Source: Hippasteria phrygiana (lineage: Eukaryota > Echinodermata > Asteroidea > Valvatida > Goniasteridae). From it: DNA of 64,000 bases. Location: NCBI GenBank assembly GCA_037893225.1, contig JAZGUH010000753.1:62001-126000 (forward strand). The letters run 5' to 3'. The notes below the pieces were generated by a model. The model was not told the DNA's origin. It was given only the letters and a program-made list of their open reading frames with translations, and did not search any database. Below are positions 12,065 through 27,840 of this stretch, one piece after another. A program made the position numbers and the translations under genes. Positions within the stretch are counted from its first letter, which is position 1; every line of letters starts with the position of its first letter.

Positions 12065-15000
12065 TCTAAGAAGCCGCCGATAATTGCAACATGTAGCGCC
12101 AGATCTAAGCTATCCATACATGTCAAAATTACTGAATTTGGTTGATATTTCATGCAATTGTGAATGAGTAAAGCAAGTCCATACCCCAGGGAATTTGACA
12201 TGCATGGAGCAATAAATAGACGGTAACATGTACACAGATGTTGGCCGGAAAGAAAATAAACATTGCGAGGTTTGACTTTTCTCCACAAGTGTTAACTCTA
12301 AGAAGCCGCCGATGATTGCAACATGTAGCGCCAGATCTAAGCTATCCATACATGTCAAAATTACTGAATTTGGTTGATATTTCATGCAATTATGAATGAG
12401 TAAAGCAAGTCCATACCCCAGGGAATTTGACAGGCATGGAGCAATAAATAAAAGGTAACATGTACACAGATGTTGGCCGGAAAGAAAATAAACATTGCGA
12501 GGTTTGAATTTTCTCCACAAGTTTTAACTCTAAGAAGCCGCCGATAATTGCAACATGTAGCGCCAGATCTAAGCTATCCATACATGTCAAAATTACTGAA
12601 TTTGGTTGATATTTCATGCAATTATGAATGAGTAAAGCAAGTCCATACCCCAGGGAATTTGACAGGCATGGAGCAATAAATAAAAGGTAATCTGCACACA
12701 GATGTTGGCCGGAAAGAAAATAAACATTGCGAGGTTTGACTTTTCTCCACAAGTGTTAACTCTAAGAAGCCGCCGATAATTGCAACATGTAGCGCCAGAT
12801 CTAAGCTATCCATACATGTCAAAATTACTGAATTTGGTTGATATTTCATGCAATTATGAATGAGTAAAGCAAGTCCATACCCCAGGGAATTTGACATGCA
12901 TGGAGCAATAAATAGACGGTAACATGTACACAGATGTTGGCCGGAAAGAAAATAAACATTACGAGGTTTGAATTTTCTCCACAAGTGTTAACTCTAAGAA
13001 GCCGCCGATAATTGCAACATGTAGCGCCAGATCTACGCTATCCATACATGTCAAAATTACTGAATTTGGTTGATATTTCATGCAATTGTGAATGAGTAAA
13101 GCAAGTCCATACCCCAGGGAATTTGACATGCATGGAGCAATAAATAAAAGGTAATATGCACACAGATGTTGGCCGGAAAGAAAATAAACATTGCGAGGTT
13201 TGAATTTTCTCCACAAGTGTTAACTCTAAGAAGCCGCCGATAATTGCAACATGTAGCGCCAGATCTAAGCTATCCATACATGTCAAAATTACTGTATTTG
13301 GTTGATATTTCATGCAATTATGAATGAGTAAAGCAAGTCCATACCCCAGGGAATTTGACATGCATGGAGCAATAAATAGACGGTAACATGTACACAGATG
13401 TTGGCCGGAAAGAAAATAAACATTGCGAGGTTTGAATTTTCTCCACAAGTGTTAACTCTAAGAAGCCGCCGATAATTGCAACATGTAGCGCCAGATCTAA
13501 GCTATCCATACATGTCAAAATTACTGAATTTGGTTGATATTTCATGCAATTGTGAATGAGTAAAGCAAGTCCATACCCCAGGGAATTTGACATGCATGGA
13601 GCAATAAATAGACGGTAACATGTACACAGATGTTGGCCGGAAAGAAAATAAACATTGCGAGGTTTGAATTTTCTCCACAAGTTTTAACTCTAAGAAGCCG
13701 CCGATAATTGCAACATGTAGCGCCAGATCTACGCTATCCATACATGTCAAAATTACTGAATTTGGTTGATATTTCATGCAATTATGAATGAGTAAAGCAA
13801 GTCCATACCCCAGGGAATTTGACATGCATGGAGCAATAAATAGACGGTAACATGTACACAGATGTTGGCCGGAAAGAAAATAAACATTGCGAGGTTTGAC
13901 TTTTCTCCACAAGTGTTAACTCTAAGAAGCCGCCGATAATTGCAACATGTAGCGCCAGATCTAAGCTATCCATACATGTCAAAATTACTGAATTTGGTTG
14001 ATATTTCATGCAATTATGAATGAGTAAAGCAAGTCCATACCCCAGGGAATTTGACAGGCATGGAGCAATAAATAAAAGGTAATATGCACACAGATGTTGG
14101 CCGGAAAGAAAATAAACATTGCGAGGTTTGAATTTTCTCCACAAGTGTTAACTCTAAGAAGCCGCCGATAATTGCAACATGTAGCGCCAGATCTAAGCTA
14201 TCCATACATGTCAAAATTACTGAATTTGGTTGATATTTCATGCAATTGTGAATGAGTAAAGCAAGTCCATACCCCAGGGAATTTGACATGCATGGAGCAA
14301 TAAATAGACGGTAACATGTACACAGATGTTGGCCGGAAAGAAAATAAACATTGCGAGGTTTGACTTTTCTCCACAAGTGTTAACTCTAAGAAGCCGCCGA
14401 TGATTGCAACATGTAGCGCCAGATCTAAGCTATCCATACATGTCAAAATTACTGAATTTGGTTGATATTTCATGCAATTATGAATGAGTAAAGCAAGTCC
14501 ATACCCCAGGGAATTTGACAGGCATGGAGCAATAAATAAAAGGTAACATGTACACAGATGTTGGCCGGAAAGAAAATAAACATTGCGAGGTTTGAATTTT
14601 CTCCACAAGTTTTAACTCTAAGAAGCCGCCGATAATTGCAACATGTAGCGCCAGATCTAAGCTATCCATACATGTCAAAATTACTGAATTTGGTTGATAT
14701 TTCATGCAATTATGAATGAGTAAAGCAAGTCCATACCCCAGGGAATTTGACAGGCATGGAGCAATAAATAAAAGGTAATCTGCACACAGATGTTGGCCGG
14801 AAAGAAAATAAACATTGCGAGGTTTGACTTTTCTCCACAAGTGTTAACTCTAAGAAGCCGCCGATAATTGCAACATGTAGCGCCAGATCTAAGCTATCCA
14901 TACATGTCAAAATTACTGAATTTGGTTGATATTTCATGCAATTATGAATGAGTAAAGCAAGTCCATACCCCAGGGAATTTGACATGCATGGAGCAATAAA

Positions 15001-17632
15001 TAGACGGTAACATGTACACAGATGTTGGCCGGAAAGAAAATAAACATTACGAGGTTTGAATTTTCTCCACAAGTGTTAACTCTAAGAAGCCGCCGATAAT
15101 TGCAACATGTAGCGCCAGATCTACGCTATCCATACATGTCAAAATTACTGAATTTGGTTGATATTTCATGCAATTGTGAATGAGTAAAGCAAGTCCATAC
15201 CCCAGGGAATTTGACATGCATGGAGCAATAAATAGACGGTAACATGTACACAGATGTTGGCCGGAAAGAAAATAAACATTGCGAGGTTTGACTTTTCTCC
15301 ACAAGTGTTAACTCTAAGAAGCCGCCGATAATTGCAACATGTAGCGCCAGATCTAAGCTATCCATACATGTCAAAATTACTGAATTTGGTTGATATTTCA
15401 TGCAATTATGAATGAGTAAAGCAAGTCCATACCCCAGGGAATTTGACAGGCATGGAGCAATAAATAAAAGGTAATATGCACACAGATGTTGGCCGGAAAG
15501 AAAATAAACATTGCGAGGTTTGAATTTTCTCCACAAGTGTTAACTCTAAGAAGCCGCCGATAATTGCAACATGTAGCGCCAGATCTAAGCTATCCATACA
15601 TGTCAAAATTACTGTATTTGGTTGATATTTCATGCAATTGTGAATGAGTAAAGCAAGTCCATACCCCAGGGAATTTGACATGCATGGAGCAATAAATAGA
15701 CGGTAACATGTACACAGGTGTTGGCCGGAAAGAAAATAAACATTGCGAGGTTTGAATTTTCTTCACAAGTTTTAACTCTAAGAAGCCGCCGATAATTGCA
15801 ACATGTAGCGCCAGATCTACGCTATCCATACATGTCAAAATTACTGAATTTGGTTGATATTTCATGCAATTATGAATGAGTAAAGCAAGTCCATACCCCA
15901 GGGAATTTGACAGGCATGGAGCAATAAATAAAAGGTAATATGCACACAGATGTTGGCCGGAAAGAAAATAAACATTGCGAGGTTTGAATTTTCTCCACAA
16001 GTGTTAACTCTAAGAAGCCGCCGATAATTGCAACATGTAGCGCCAGATCTAAGCTATCCATACATGTCAAAATTACTGAATTTGGTTGATATTTCATGCA
16101 ATTATGAATGAGTAAAGCAAGTCCATACCCCAGGGAATTTGACATGCATGGAGCAATAAATAGACGGTAACATGTACACAGATGTTGGCCGGAAAGAAAA
16201 TAAACATTACGAGGTTTGAATTTTCTCCACAAGTGTTAACTCTAAGAAGCCGCCGATAATTGCAACATGTAGCGCCAGATCTACGCTATCCATACATGTC
16301 AAAATTACTGAATTTGGTTGATATTTCATGCAATTGTGAATGAGTAAAGCAAGTCCATACCCCAGGGAATTTGACATGCATGGAGCAATAAATAGACGGT
16401 AACATGTACACAGATGTTGGCCGGAAAGAAAATAAACATTGCGAGGTTTGACTTTTCTCCACAAGTGTTAACTCTAAGAAGCCGCCGATAATTGCAACAT
16501 GTAGCGCCAGATCTAAGCTATCCATACATGTCAAAATTACTGAATTTGGTTGATATTTCATGCAATTATGAATGAGTAAAGCAAGTCCATACCCCAGGGA
16601 ATTTGACAGGCATGGAGCAATAAATAAAAGGTAATATGCACACAGATGTTGGCCGGAAAGAAAATAAACATTGCGAGGTTTGAATTTTCTCCACAAGTGT
16701 TAACTCTAAGAAGCCGCCGATAATTGCAACATGTAGCGCCAGATCTAAGCTATCCATACATGTCAAAATTACTGTATTTGGTTGATATTTCATGCAATTG
16801 TGAATGAGTAAAGCAAGTCCATACCCCAGGGAATTTGACATGCATGGAGCAATAAATAGACGGTAACATGTACACAGGTGTTGGCCGGAAAGAAAATAAA
16901 CATTGCGAGGTTTGAATTTTCTTCACAAGTTTTAACTCTAAGAAGCCGCCGATAATTGCAACATGTAGCGCCAGATCTACGCTATCCATACATGTCAAAA
17001 TTACTGAATTTGGTTGATATTTCATGCAATTATGAATGAGTAAAGCAAGTCCATACCCCAGGGAATTTGACAGGCATGGAGCAATAAATAAAAGGTAATA
17101 TGCACACAGATGTTGGCCGGAAAGAAAATAAACATTGCGAGGTTTGAATTTTCTCCACAAGTGTTAACTCTAAGAAGCCGCCGATAATTGCAACATGTAG
17201 CGCCAGATCTAAGCTATCCATACATGTCAAAATTACTGTATTTGGTTGATATTTCATGCAATTATGAATGAGTAAAGCAAGTCCATACCCCAGGGAATTT
17301 GACATGCATGGAGCAATAAATAGACGGTAACATGTACACAGGTGTTGGCCGGAAAGAAAATAAACATTGCGAGGTTTGAATTTTCTTCACAAGTTTTAAC
17401 TCTAAGAAGCCGACGATAATTGCAACATGTAGCGCCAGATCTAAGCTATCCATACATGTCAAAATTACTGAATTTGGTTGATATTTCATGCAATTATGAA
17501 TGAGTAAAGCAAGTCCATACCCCAGGGAATTTGACATGCATGGAGCAATAAATAGACGGTAACATGTACACAGATGTTGGCCGGAAAGAAAATAAACATT
17601 GCGAGGTTTGAATTTTCTCCACAAGTTTTAAC
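12065..17632. repeat. Mosaic satellite block with 9-mer and 5-mer local duplications
   Basis: Twenty-four monomers are drawn from both the 15-mer and the tetramer vocabularies. The four monomers at 12065-12992 recur at 14153-15080, an offset of nine monomers (2088 bp). The pentamer at 15081-16240 (like monomers 1-4 of the 15-mer, then a cattacgag monomer) has its first four members repeated at 16241-17168, an offset of 1160 bp. The monomer at 12993-13224 is a second A/B hybrid, with gacatgc followed by aaaagg and aatatg. No non-satellite sequence occurs in this block. Confidence 0.8.
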
Positions 17633-19952
17633 TCTAAGAAGCCGCCGATAATTGCAACATGTAGCGCCAGATCTACGCTATCCATACATGTCAAAATTAC
17701 TGAATTTGGTTGATATTTCATGCAATTATGAATGAGTAAAGCAAGTCCATACCCCAGGGAATTTGACATGCATGGAGCAATAAATAGACGGTAACATGTA
17801 CACAGATGTTGGCCGGAAAGAAAATAAACATTGCGAGGTTTGACTTTTCTCCACAAGTGTTAACTCTAAGAAGCCGCCGATAATTGCAACATGTAGCGCC
17901 AGATCTAAGCTATCCATACATGTCAAAATTACTGAATTTGGTTGATATTTCATGCAATTATGAATGAGTAAAGCAAGTCCATACCCCAGGGAATTTGACA
18001 GGCATGGAGCAATAAATAAAAGGTAATATGCACACAGATGTTGGCCGGAAAGAAAATAAACATTGCGAGGTTTGAATTTTCTCCACAAGTGTTAACTCTA
18101 AGAAGCCGCCGATAATTGCAACATGTAGCGCCAGATCTAAGCTATCCATACATGTCAAAATTACTGTATTTGGTTGATATTTCATGCAATTATGAATGAG
18201 TAAAGCAAGTCCATACCCCAGGGAATTTGACATGCATGGAGCAATAAATAGACGGTAACATGTACACAGATGTTGGCCGGAAAGAAAATAAACATTGCGA
18301 GGTTTGAATTTTCTCCACAAGTGTTAACTCTAAGAAGCCGCCGATAATTGCAACATGTAGCGCCAGATCTAAGCTATCCATACATGTCAAAATTACTGAA
18401 TTTGGTTGATATTTCATGCAATTGTGAATGAGTAAAGCAAGTCCATACCCCAGGGAATTTGACATGCATGGAGCAATAAATAGACGGTAACATGTACACA
18501 GATGTTGGCCGGAAAGAAAATAAACATTGCGAGGTTTGAATTTTCTCCACAAGTTTTAACTCTAAGAAGCCGCCGATAATTGCAACATGTAGCGCCAGAT
18601 CTACGCTATCCATACATGTCAAAATTACTGAATTTGGTTGATATTTCATGCAATTATGAATGAGTAAAGCAAGTCCATACCCCAGGGAATTTGACATGCA
18701 TGGAGCAATAAATAGACGGTAACATGTACACAGATGTTGGCCGGAAAGAAAATAAACATTGCGAGGTTTGACTTTTCTCCACAAGTGTTAACTCTAAGAA
18801 GCCGCCGATAATTGCAACATGTAGCGCCAGATCTAAGCTATCCATACATGTCAAAATTACTGAATTTGGTTGATATTTCATGCAATTATGAATGAGTAAA
18901 GCAAGTCCATACCCCAGGGAATTTGACAGGCATGGAGCAATAAATAAAAGGTAATATGCACACAGATGTTGGCCGGAAAGAAAATAAACATTGCGAGGTT
19001 TGAATTTTCTCCACAAGTGTTAACTCTAAGAAGCCGCCGATAATTGCAACATGTAGCGCCAGATCTAAGCTATCCATACATGTCAAAATTACTGTATTTG
19101 GTTGATATTTCATGCAATTATGAATGAGTAAAGCAAGTCCATACCCCAGGGAATTTGACATGCATGGAGCAATAAATAGACGGTAACATGTACACAGATG
19201 TTGGCCGGAAAGAAAATAAACATTGCGAGGTTTGAATTTTCTCCACAAGTGTTAACTCTAAGAAGCCGCCGATAATTGCAACATGTAGCGCCAGATCTAA
19301 GCTATCCATACATGTCAAAATTACTGAATTTGGTTGATATTTCATGCAATTGTGAATGAGTAAAGCAAGTCCATACCCCAGGGAATTTGACATGCATGGA
19401 GCAATAAATAGACGGTAACATGTACACAGATGTTGGCCGGAAAGAAAATAAACATTGCGAGGTTTGAATTTTCTCCACAAGTTTTAACTCTAAGAAGCCG
19501 CCGATAATTGCAACATGTAGCGCCAGATCTACGCTATCCATACATGTCAAAATTACTGAATTTGGTTGATATTTCATGCAATTATGAATGAGTAAAGCAA
19601 GTCCATACCCCAGGGAATTTGACATGCATGGAGCAATAAATAGACGGTAACATGTACACAGATGTTGGCCGGAAAGAAAATAAACATTGCGAGGTTTGAC
19701 TTTTCTCCACAAGTGTTAACTCTAAGAAGCCGCCGATAATTGCAACATGTAGCGCCAGATCTAAGCTATCCATACATGTCAAAATTACTGAATTTGGTTG
19801 ATATTTCATGCAATTATGAATGAGTAAAGCAAGTCCATACCCCAGGGAATTTGACAGGCATGGAGCAATAAATAAAAGGTAATATGCACACAGATGTTGG
19901 CCGGAAAGAAAATAAACATTGCGAGGTTTGAATTTTCTCCACAAGTGTTAAC
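17633..19952. repeat. Tandem run of the 928-bp tetramer HOR (2.5 copies)
   Basis: Copies start at 17633, 18561 and 19489, each opening with a ctacgct/actttt monomer. The first two contain all four members in the order T1-T2-T3-T4. The third stops after T1 and T2, where 19953 is a cattacgag monomer instead. The run is repeated as part of a larger duplication at 32481-34800. Confidence 0.9.
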
Positions 19953-22900
19953 TCTAAGAAGCCGCCGATAATTGCAACATGTAGCGCCAGATCTAAGCTA
20001 TCCATACATGTCAAAATTACTGAATTTGGTTGATATTTCATGCAATTATGAATGAGTAAAGCAAGTCCATACCCCAGGGAATTTGACATGCATGGAGCAA
20101 TAAATAGACGGTAACATGTACACAGATGTTGGCCGGAAAGAAAATAAACATTACGAGGTTTGAATTTTCTCCACAAGTGTTAACTCTAAGAAGCCGCCGA
20201 TAATTGCAACATGTAGCGCCAGATCTACGCTATCCATACATGTCAAAATTACTGAATTTGGTTGATATTTCATGCAATTGTGAATGAGTAAAGCAAGTCC
20301 ATACCCCAGGGAATTTGACATGCATGGAGCAATAAATAGACGGTAACATGTACACAGATGTTGGCCGGAAAGAAAATAAACATTGCGAGGTTTGACTTTT
20401 CTCCACAAGTGTTAACTCTAAGAAGCCGCCGATAATTGCAACATGTAGCGCCAGATCTAAGCTATCCATACATGTCAAAATTACTGAATTTGGTTGATAT
20501 TTCATGCAATTATGAATGAGTAAAGCAAGTCCATACCCCAGGGAATTTGACAGGCATGGAGCAATAAATAAAAGGTAATATGCACACAGATGTTGGCCGG
20601 AAAGAAAATAAACATTGCGAGGTTTGAATTTTCTCCACAAGTGTTAACTCTAAGAAGCCGCCGATAATTGCAACATGTAGCGCCAGATCTAAGCTATCCA
20701 TACATGTCAAAATTACTGAATTTGGTTGATATTTCATGCAATTATGAATGAGTAAAGCAAGTCCATACCCCAGGGAATTTGACATGCATGGAGCAATAAA
20801 TAGACGGTAACATGTACACAGGTGTTGGCCGGAAAGAAAATAAACATTGCGAGGTTTGAATTTTCTTCACAAGTTTTAACTCTAAGAAGCCGCCGATAAT
20901 TGCAACATGTAGCGCCAGATCTACGCTATCCATACATGTCAAAATTACTGAATTTGGTTGATATTTCATGCAATTATGAATGAGTAAAGCAAGTCCATAC
21001 CCCAGGGAATTTGACAGGCATGGAGCAATAAATAAAAGGTAATATGCACACAGATGTTGGCCGGAAAGAAAATAAACATTGCGAGGTTTGAATTTTCTCC
21101 ACAAGTGTTAACTCTAAGAAGCCGCCGATAATTGCAACATGTAGCGCCAGATCTAAGCTATCCATACATGTCAAAATTACTGTATTTGGTTGATATTTCA
21201 TGCAATTATGAATGAGTAAAGCAAGTCCATACCCCAGGGAATTTGACATGCATGGAGCAATAAATAGACGGTAACATGTACACAGATGTTGGCCGGAAAG
21301 AAAATAAACATTGCGAGGTTTGAATTTTCTCCACAAGTGTTAACTCTAAGAAGCCGCCGATAATTGCAACATGTAGCGCCAGATCTAAGCTATCCATACA
21401 TGTCAAAATTACTGAATTTGGTTGATATTTCATGCAATTGTGAATGAGTAAAGCAAGTCCATACCCCAGGGAATTTGACATGCATGGAGCAATAAATAGA
21501 CGGTAACATGTACACAGATGTTGGCCGGAAAGAAAATAAACATTGCGAGGTTTGAATTTTCTCCACAAGTTTTAACTCTAAGAAGCCGCCGATAATTGCA
21601 ACATGTAGCGCCAGATCTACGCTATCCATACATGTCAAAATTACTGAATTTGGTTGATATTTCATGCAATTATGAATGAGTAAAGCAAGTCCATACCCCA
21701 GGGAATTTGACAGGCATGGAGCAATAAATAAAAGGTAATATGCACACAGATGTTGGCCGGAAAGAAAATAAACATTGCGAGGTTTGAATTTTCTCCACAA
21801 GTGTTAACTCTAAGAAGCCGCCGATAATTGCAACATGTAGCGCCAGATCTAAGCTATCCATACATGTCAAAATTACTGTATTTGGTTGATATTTCATGCA
21901 ATTATGAATGAGTAAAGCAAGTCCATACCCCAGGGAATTTGACATGCATGGAGCAATAAATAGACGGTAACATGTACACAGATGTTGGCCGGAAAGAAAA
22001 TAAACATTGCGAGGTTTGAATTTTCTCCACAAGTGTTAACTCTAAGAAGCCGCCGATAATTGCAACATGTAGCGCCAGATCTAAGCTATCCATACATGTC
22101 AAAATTACTGTATTTGGTTGATATTTCATGCAATTATGAATGAGTAAAGCAAGTCCATACCCCAGGGAATTTGACATGCATGGAGCAATAAATAGACGGT
22201 AACATGTACACAGATGTTGGCCGGAAAGAAAATAAACATTGCGAGGTTTGAATTTTCTCCACAAGTGTTAACTCTAAGAAGCCGCCGATAATTGCAACAT
22301 GTAGCGCCAGATCTAAGCTATCCATACATGTCAAAATTACTGAATTTGGTTGATATTTCATGCAATTATGAATGAGTAAAGCAAGTCCATACCCCAGGGA
22401 ATTTGACATGCATGGAGCAATAAATAGACGGTAACATGTACACAGATGTTGGCCGGAAAGAAAATAAACATTGCGAGGTTTGAATTTTCTCCACAAGTGT
22501 TAACTCTAAGAAGCCGCCGATAATTGCAACATGTAGCGCCAGATCTACGCTATCCATACATGTCAAAATTACTGAATTTGGTTGATATTTCATGCAATTG
22601 TGAATGAGTAAAGCAAGTCCATACCCCAGGGAATTTGACATGCATGGAGCAATAAATAGACGGTAACATGTACACAGATGTTGGCCGGAAAGAAAATAAA
22701 CATTGCGAGGTTTGAATTTTCTCCACAAGTGTTAACTCTAAGAAGCCGCCGATAATTGCAACATGTAGCGCCAGATCTAAGCTATCCATACATGTCAAAA
22801 TTACTGTATTTGGTTGATATTTCATGCAATTATGAATGAGTAAAGCAAGTCCATACCCCAGGGAATTTGACATGCATGGAGCAATAAATAGACGGTAACA

Positions 22901-25900
22901 TGTACACAGATGTTGGCCGGAAAGAAAATAAACATTGCGAGGTTTGACTTTTCTCCACAAGTGTTAACTCTAAGAAGCCGCCGATAATTGCAACACGTAG
23001 CGCCAGATCTAAGCTATCCATACATGTCAAAATTACTGAATTTGGTTGATATTTCATGCAATTATGAATGAGTAAAGCAAGTCCATACCCCAGGGAATTT
23101 GACAGGCATGGAGCAATAAATAAAAGGTAATATGCACACAGATGTTGGCCGGAAAGAAAATAAACATTGCGAGGTTTGAATTTTCTCCACAAGTGTTAAC
23201 TCTAAGAAGCCGCCGATAATTGCAACATGTAGCGCCAGATCTAAGCTATCCATACATGTCAAAATTACTGAATTTGGTTGATATTTCATGCAATTATGAA
23301 TGAGTAAAGCAAGTCCATACCCCAGGGAATTTGACATGCATGGAGCAATAAATAGACGGTAACATGTACACAGGTGTTGGCCGGAAAGAAAATAAACATT
23401 GCGAGGTTTGAATTTTCTTCACAAGTTTTAACTCTAAGAAGCCGCCGATAATTGCAACATGTAGCGCCAGATCTACGCTATCCATACATGTCAAAATTAC
23501 TGAATTTGGTTGATATTTCATGCAATTATGAATGAGTAAAGCAAGTCCATACCCCAGGGAATTTGACAGGCATGGAGCAATAAATAAAAGGTAATATGCA
23601 CACAGATGTTGGCCGGAAAGAAAATAAACATTGCGAGGTTTGAATTTTCTCCACAAGTGTTAACTCTAAGAAGCCGCCGATAATTGCAACATGTAGCGCC
23701 AGATCTAAGCTATCCATACATGTCAAAATTACTGTATTTGGTTGATATTTCATGCAATTATGAATGAGTAAAGCAAGTCCATACCCCAGGGAATTTGACA
23801 TGCATGGAGCAATAAATAGACGGTAACATGTACACAGATGTTGGCCGGAAAGAAAATAAACATTGCGAGGTTTGAATTTTCTCCACAAGTGTTAACTCTA
23901 AGAAGCCGCCGATAATTGCAACATGTAGCGCCAGATCTAAGCTATCCATACATGTCAAAATTACTGAATTTGGTTGATATTTCATGCAATTGTGAATGAG
24001 TAAAGCAAGTCCATACCCCAGGGAATTTGACATGCATGGAGCAATAAATAGACGGTAACATGTACACAGATGTTGGCCGGAAAGAAAATAAACATTGCGA
24101 GGTTTGAATTTTCTCCACAAGTTTTAACTCTAAGAAGCCGCCGATAATTGCAACATGTAGCGCCAGATCTACGCTATCCATACATGTCAAAATTACTGAA
24201 TTTGGTTGATATTTCATGCAATTATGAATGAGTAAAGCAAGTCCATACCCCAGGGAATTTGACATGCATGGAGCAATAAATAGACGGTAACATGTACACA
24301 GATGTTGGCCGGAAAGAAAATAAACATTGCGAGGTTTGACTTTTCTCCACAAGTGTTAACTCTAAGAAGCCGCCGATAATTGCAACATGTAGCGCCAGAT
24401 CTAAGCTATCCATACATGTCAAAATTACTGAATTTGGTTGATATTTCATGCAATTATGAATGAGTAAAGCAAGTCCATACCCCAGGGAATTTGACAGGCA
24501 TGGAGCAATAAATAAAAGGTAATATGCACACAGATGTTGGCCGGAAAGAAAATAAACATTGCGAGGTTTGAATTTTCTCCACAAGTGTTAACTCTAAGAA
24601 GCCGCCGATAATTGCAACATGTAGCGCCAGATCTAAGCTATCCATACATGTCAAAATTACTGTATTTGGTTGATATTTCATGCAATTATGAATGAGTAAA
24701 GCAAGTCCATACCCCAGGGAATTTGACATGCATGGAGCAATAAATAGACGGTAACATGTACACAGATGTTGGCCGGAAAGAAAATAAACATTGCGAGGTT
24801 TGAATTTTCTCCACAAGTGTTAACTCTAAGAAGCCGCCGATAATTGCAACATGTAGCGCCAGATCTAAGCTATCCATACATGTCAAAATTACTGAATTTG
24901 GTTGATATTTCATGCAATTATGAATGAGTAAAGCAAGTCCATACCCCAGGGAATTTGACATGCATGGAGCAATAAATAGACGGTAACATGTACACAGATG
25001 TTGGCCGGAAAGAAAATAAACATTGCGAGGTTTGAATTTTCTCCACAAGTGTTAACTCTAAGAAGCCGCCGATAATTGCAACATGTAGCGCCAGATCTAC
25101 GCTATCCATACATGTCAAAATTACTGAATTTGGTTGATATTTCATGCAATTGTGAATGAGTAAAGCAAGTCCATACCCCAGGGAATTTGACATGCATGGA
25201 GCAATAAATAGACGGTAACATGTACACAGATGTTGGCCGGAAAGAAAATAAACATTGCGAGGTTTGACTTTTCTCCACAAGTGTTAACTCTAAGAAGCCG
25301 CCGATAATTGCAACATGTAGCGCCAGATCTAAGCTATCCATACATGTCAAAATTACTGAATTTGGTTGATATTTCATGCAATTATGAATGAGTAAAGCAA
25401 GTCCATACCCCAGGGAATTTGACAGGCATGGAGCAATAAATAAAAGGTAATATGCACACAGATGTTGGCCGGAAAGAAAATAAACATTGCGAGGTTTGAA
25501 TTTTCTCCACAAGTGTTAACTCTAAGAAGCCGCCGATAATTGCAACATGTAGCGCCAGATCTAAGCTATCCATACATGTCAAAATTACTGTATTTGGTTG
25601 ATATTTCATGCAATTGTGAATGAGTAAAGCAAGTCCATACCCCAGGGAATTTGACATGCATGGAGCAATAAATAGACGGTAACATGTACACAGATGTTGG
25701 CCGGAAAGAAAATAAACATTGCGAGGTTTGAATTTTCTCCACAAGTTTTAACTCTAAGAAGCCGCCGATAATTGCAACATGTAGCGCCAGATCTACGCTA
25801 TCCATACATGTCAAAATTACTGAATTTGGTTGATATTTCATGCAATTATGAATGAGTAAAGCAAGTCCATACCCCAGGGAATTTGACATGCATGGAGCAA

Positions 25901-27840
25901 TAAATAGACGGTAACATGTACACAGATGTTGGCCGGAAAGAAAATAAACATTGCGAGGTTTGACTTTTCTCCACAAGTGTTAACTCTAAGAAGCCGCCGA
26001 TAATTGCAACATGTAGCGCCAGATCTAAGCTATCCATACATGTCAAAATTACTGAATTTGGTTGATATTTCATGCAATTATGAATGAGTAAAGCAAGTCC
26101 ATACCCCAGGGAATTTGACAGGCATGGAGCAATAAATAAAAGGTAATATGCACACAGATGTTGGCCGGAAAGAAAATAAACATTGCGAGGTTTGAATTTT
26201 CTCCACAAGTGTTAACTCTAAGAAGCCGCCGATAATTGCAACATGTAGCGCCAGATCTAAGCTATCCATACATGTCAAAATTACTGTATTTGGTTGATAT
26301 TTCATGCAATTATGAATGAGTAAAGCAAGTCCATACCCCAGGGAATTTGACATGCATGGAGCAATAAATAGACGGTAACATGTACACAGATGTTGGCCGG
26401 AAAGAAAATAAACATTGCGAGGTTTGAATTTTCTCCACAAGTGTTAACTCTAAGAAGCCGCCGATAATTGCAACATGTAGCGCCAGATCTAAGCTATCCA
26501 TACATGTCAAAATTACTGAATTTGGTTGATATTTCATGCAATTATGAATGAGTAAAGCAAGTCCATACCCCAGGGAATTTGACATGCATGGAGCAATAAA
26601 TAGACGGTAACATGTACACAGATGTTGGCCGGAAAGAAAATAAACATTACGAGGTTTGAATTTTCTCCACAAGTGTTAACTCTAAGAAGCCGCCGATAAT
26701 TGCAACATGTAGCGCCAGATCTACGCTATCCATACATGTCAAAATTACTGAATTTGGTTGATATTTCATGCAATTGTGAATGAGTAAAGCAAGTCCATAC
26801 CCCAGGGAATTTGACATGCATGGAGCAATAAATAGACGGTAACATGTACACAGATGTTGGCCGGAAAGAAAATAAACATTGCGAGGTTTGACTTTTCTCC
26901 ACAAGTGTTAACTCTAAGAAGCCGCCGATAATTGCAACATGTAGCGCCAGATCTAAGCTATCCATACATGTCAAAATTACTGAATTTGGTTGATATTTCA
27001 TGCAATTATGAATGAGTAAAGCAAGTCCATACCCCAGGGAATTTGACAGGCATGGAGCAATAAATAAAAGGTAATATGCACACAGATGTTGGCCGGAAAG
27101 AAAATAAACATTGCGAGGTTTGAATTTTCTCCACAAGTGTTAACTCTAAGAAGCCGCCGATAATTGCAACATGTAGCGCCAGATCTAAGCTATCCATACA
27201 TGTCAAAATTACTGTATTTGGTTGATATTTCATGCAATTGTGAATGAGTAAAGCAAGTCCATACCCCAGGGAATTTGACATGCATGGAGCAATAAATAGA
27301 CGGTAACATGTACACAGGTGTTGGCCGGAAAGAAAATAAACATTGCGAGGTTTGAATTTTCTTCACAAGTTTTAACTCTAAGAAGCCGCCGATAATTGCA
27401 ACATGTAGCGCCAGATCTACGCTATCCATACATGTCAAAATTACTGAATTTGGTTGATATTTCATGCAATTATGAATGAGTAAAGCAAGTCCATACCCCA
27501 GGGAATTTGACAGGCATGGAGCAATAAATAAAAGGTAATATGCACACAGATGTTGGCCGGAAAGAAAATAAACATTGCGAGGTTTGAATTTTCTCCACAA
27601 GTGTTAACTCTAAGAAGCCGCCGATAATTGCAACATGTAGCGCCAGATCTAAGCTATCCATACATGTCAAAATTACTGTATTTGGTTGATATTTCATGCA
27701 ATTATGAATGAGTAAAGCAAGTCCATACCCCAGGGAATTTGACATGCATGGAGCAATAAATAGACGGTAACATGTACACAGATGTTGGCCGGAAAGAAAA
27801 TAAACATTGCGAGGTTTGAATTTTCTCCACAAGTTTTAAC
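19953..27840. repeat. Mosaic satellite block with an 11-mer local duplication
   Basis: Thirty-four monomers mix 15-mer-type members (20185, 20417, 25057, 25289, 26681-27608) with tetramer members (21113, 21345, 23665-24824, 25753-26448). The four monomers at 20649-21576 recur at 23201-24128, an offset of eleven monomers (2552 bp). Two ctgtattt monomers stand side by side at 21809 and 22041, a local monomer duplication. A private aacacgtag at about 22992 replaces the usual aacatgtag. All of the block is satellite. Confidence 0.8.
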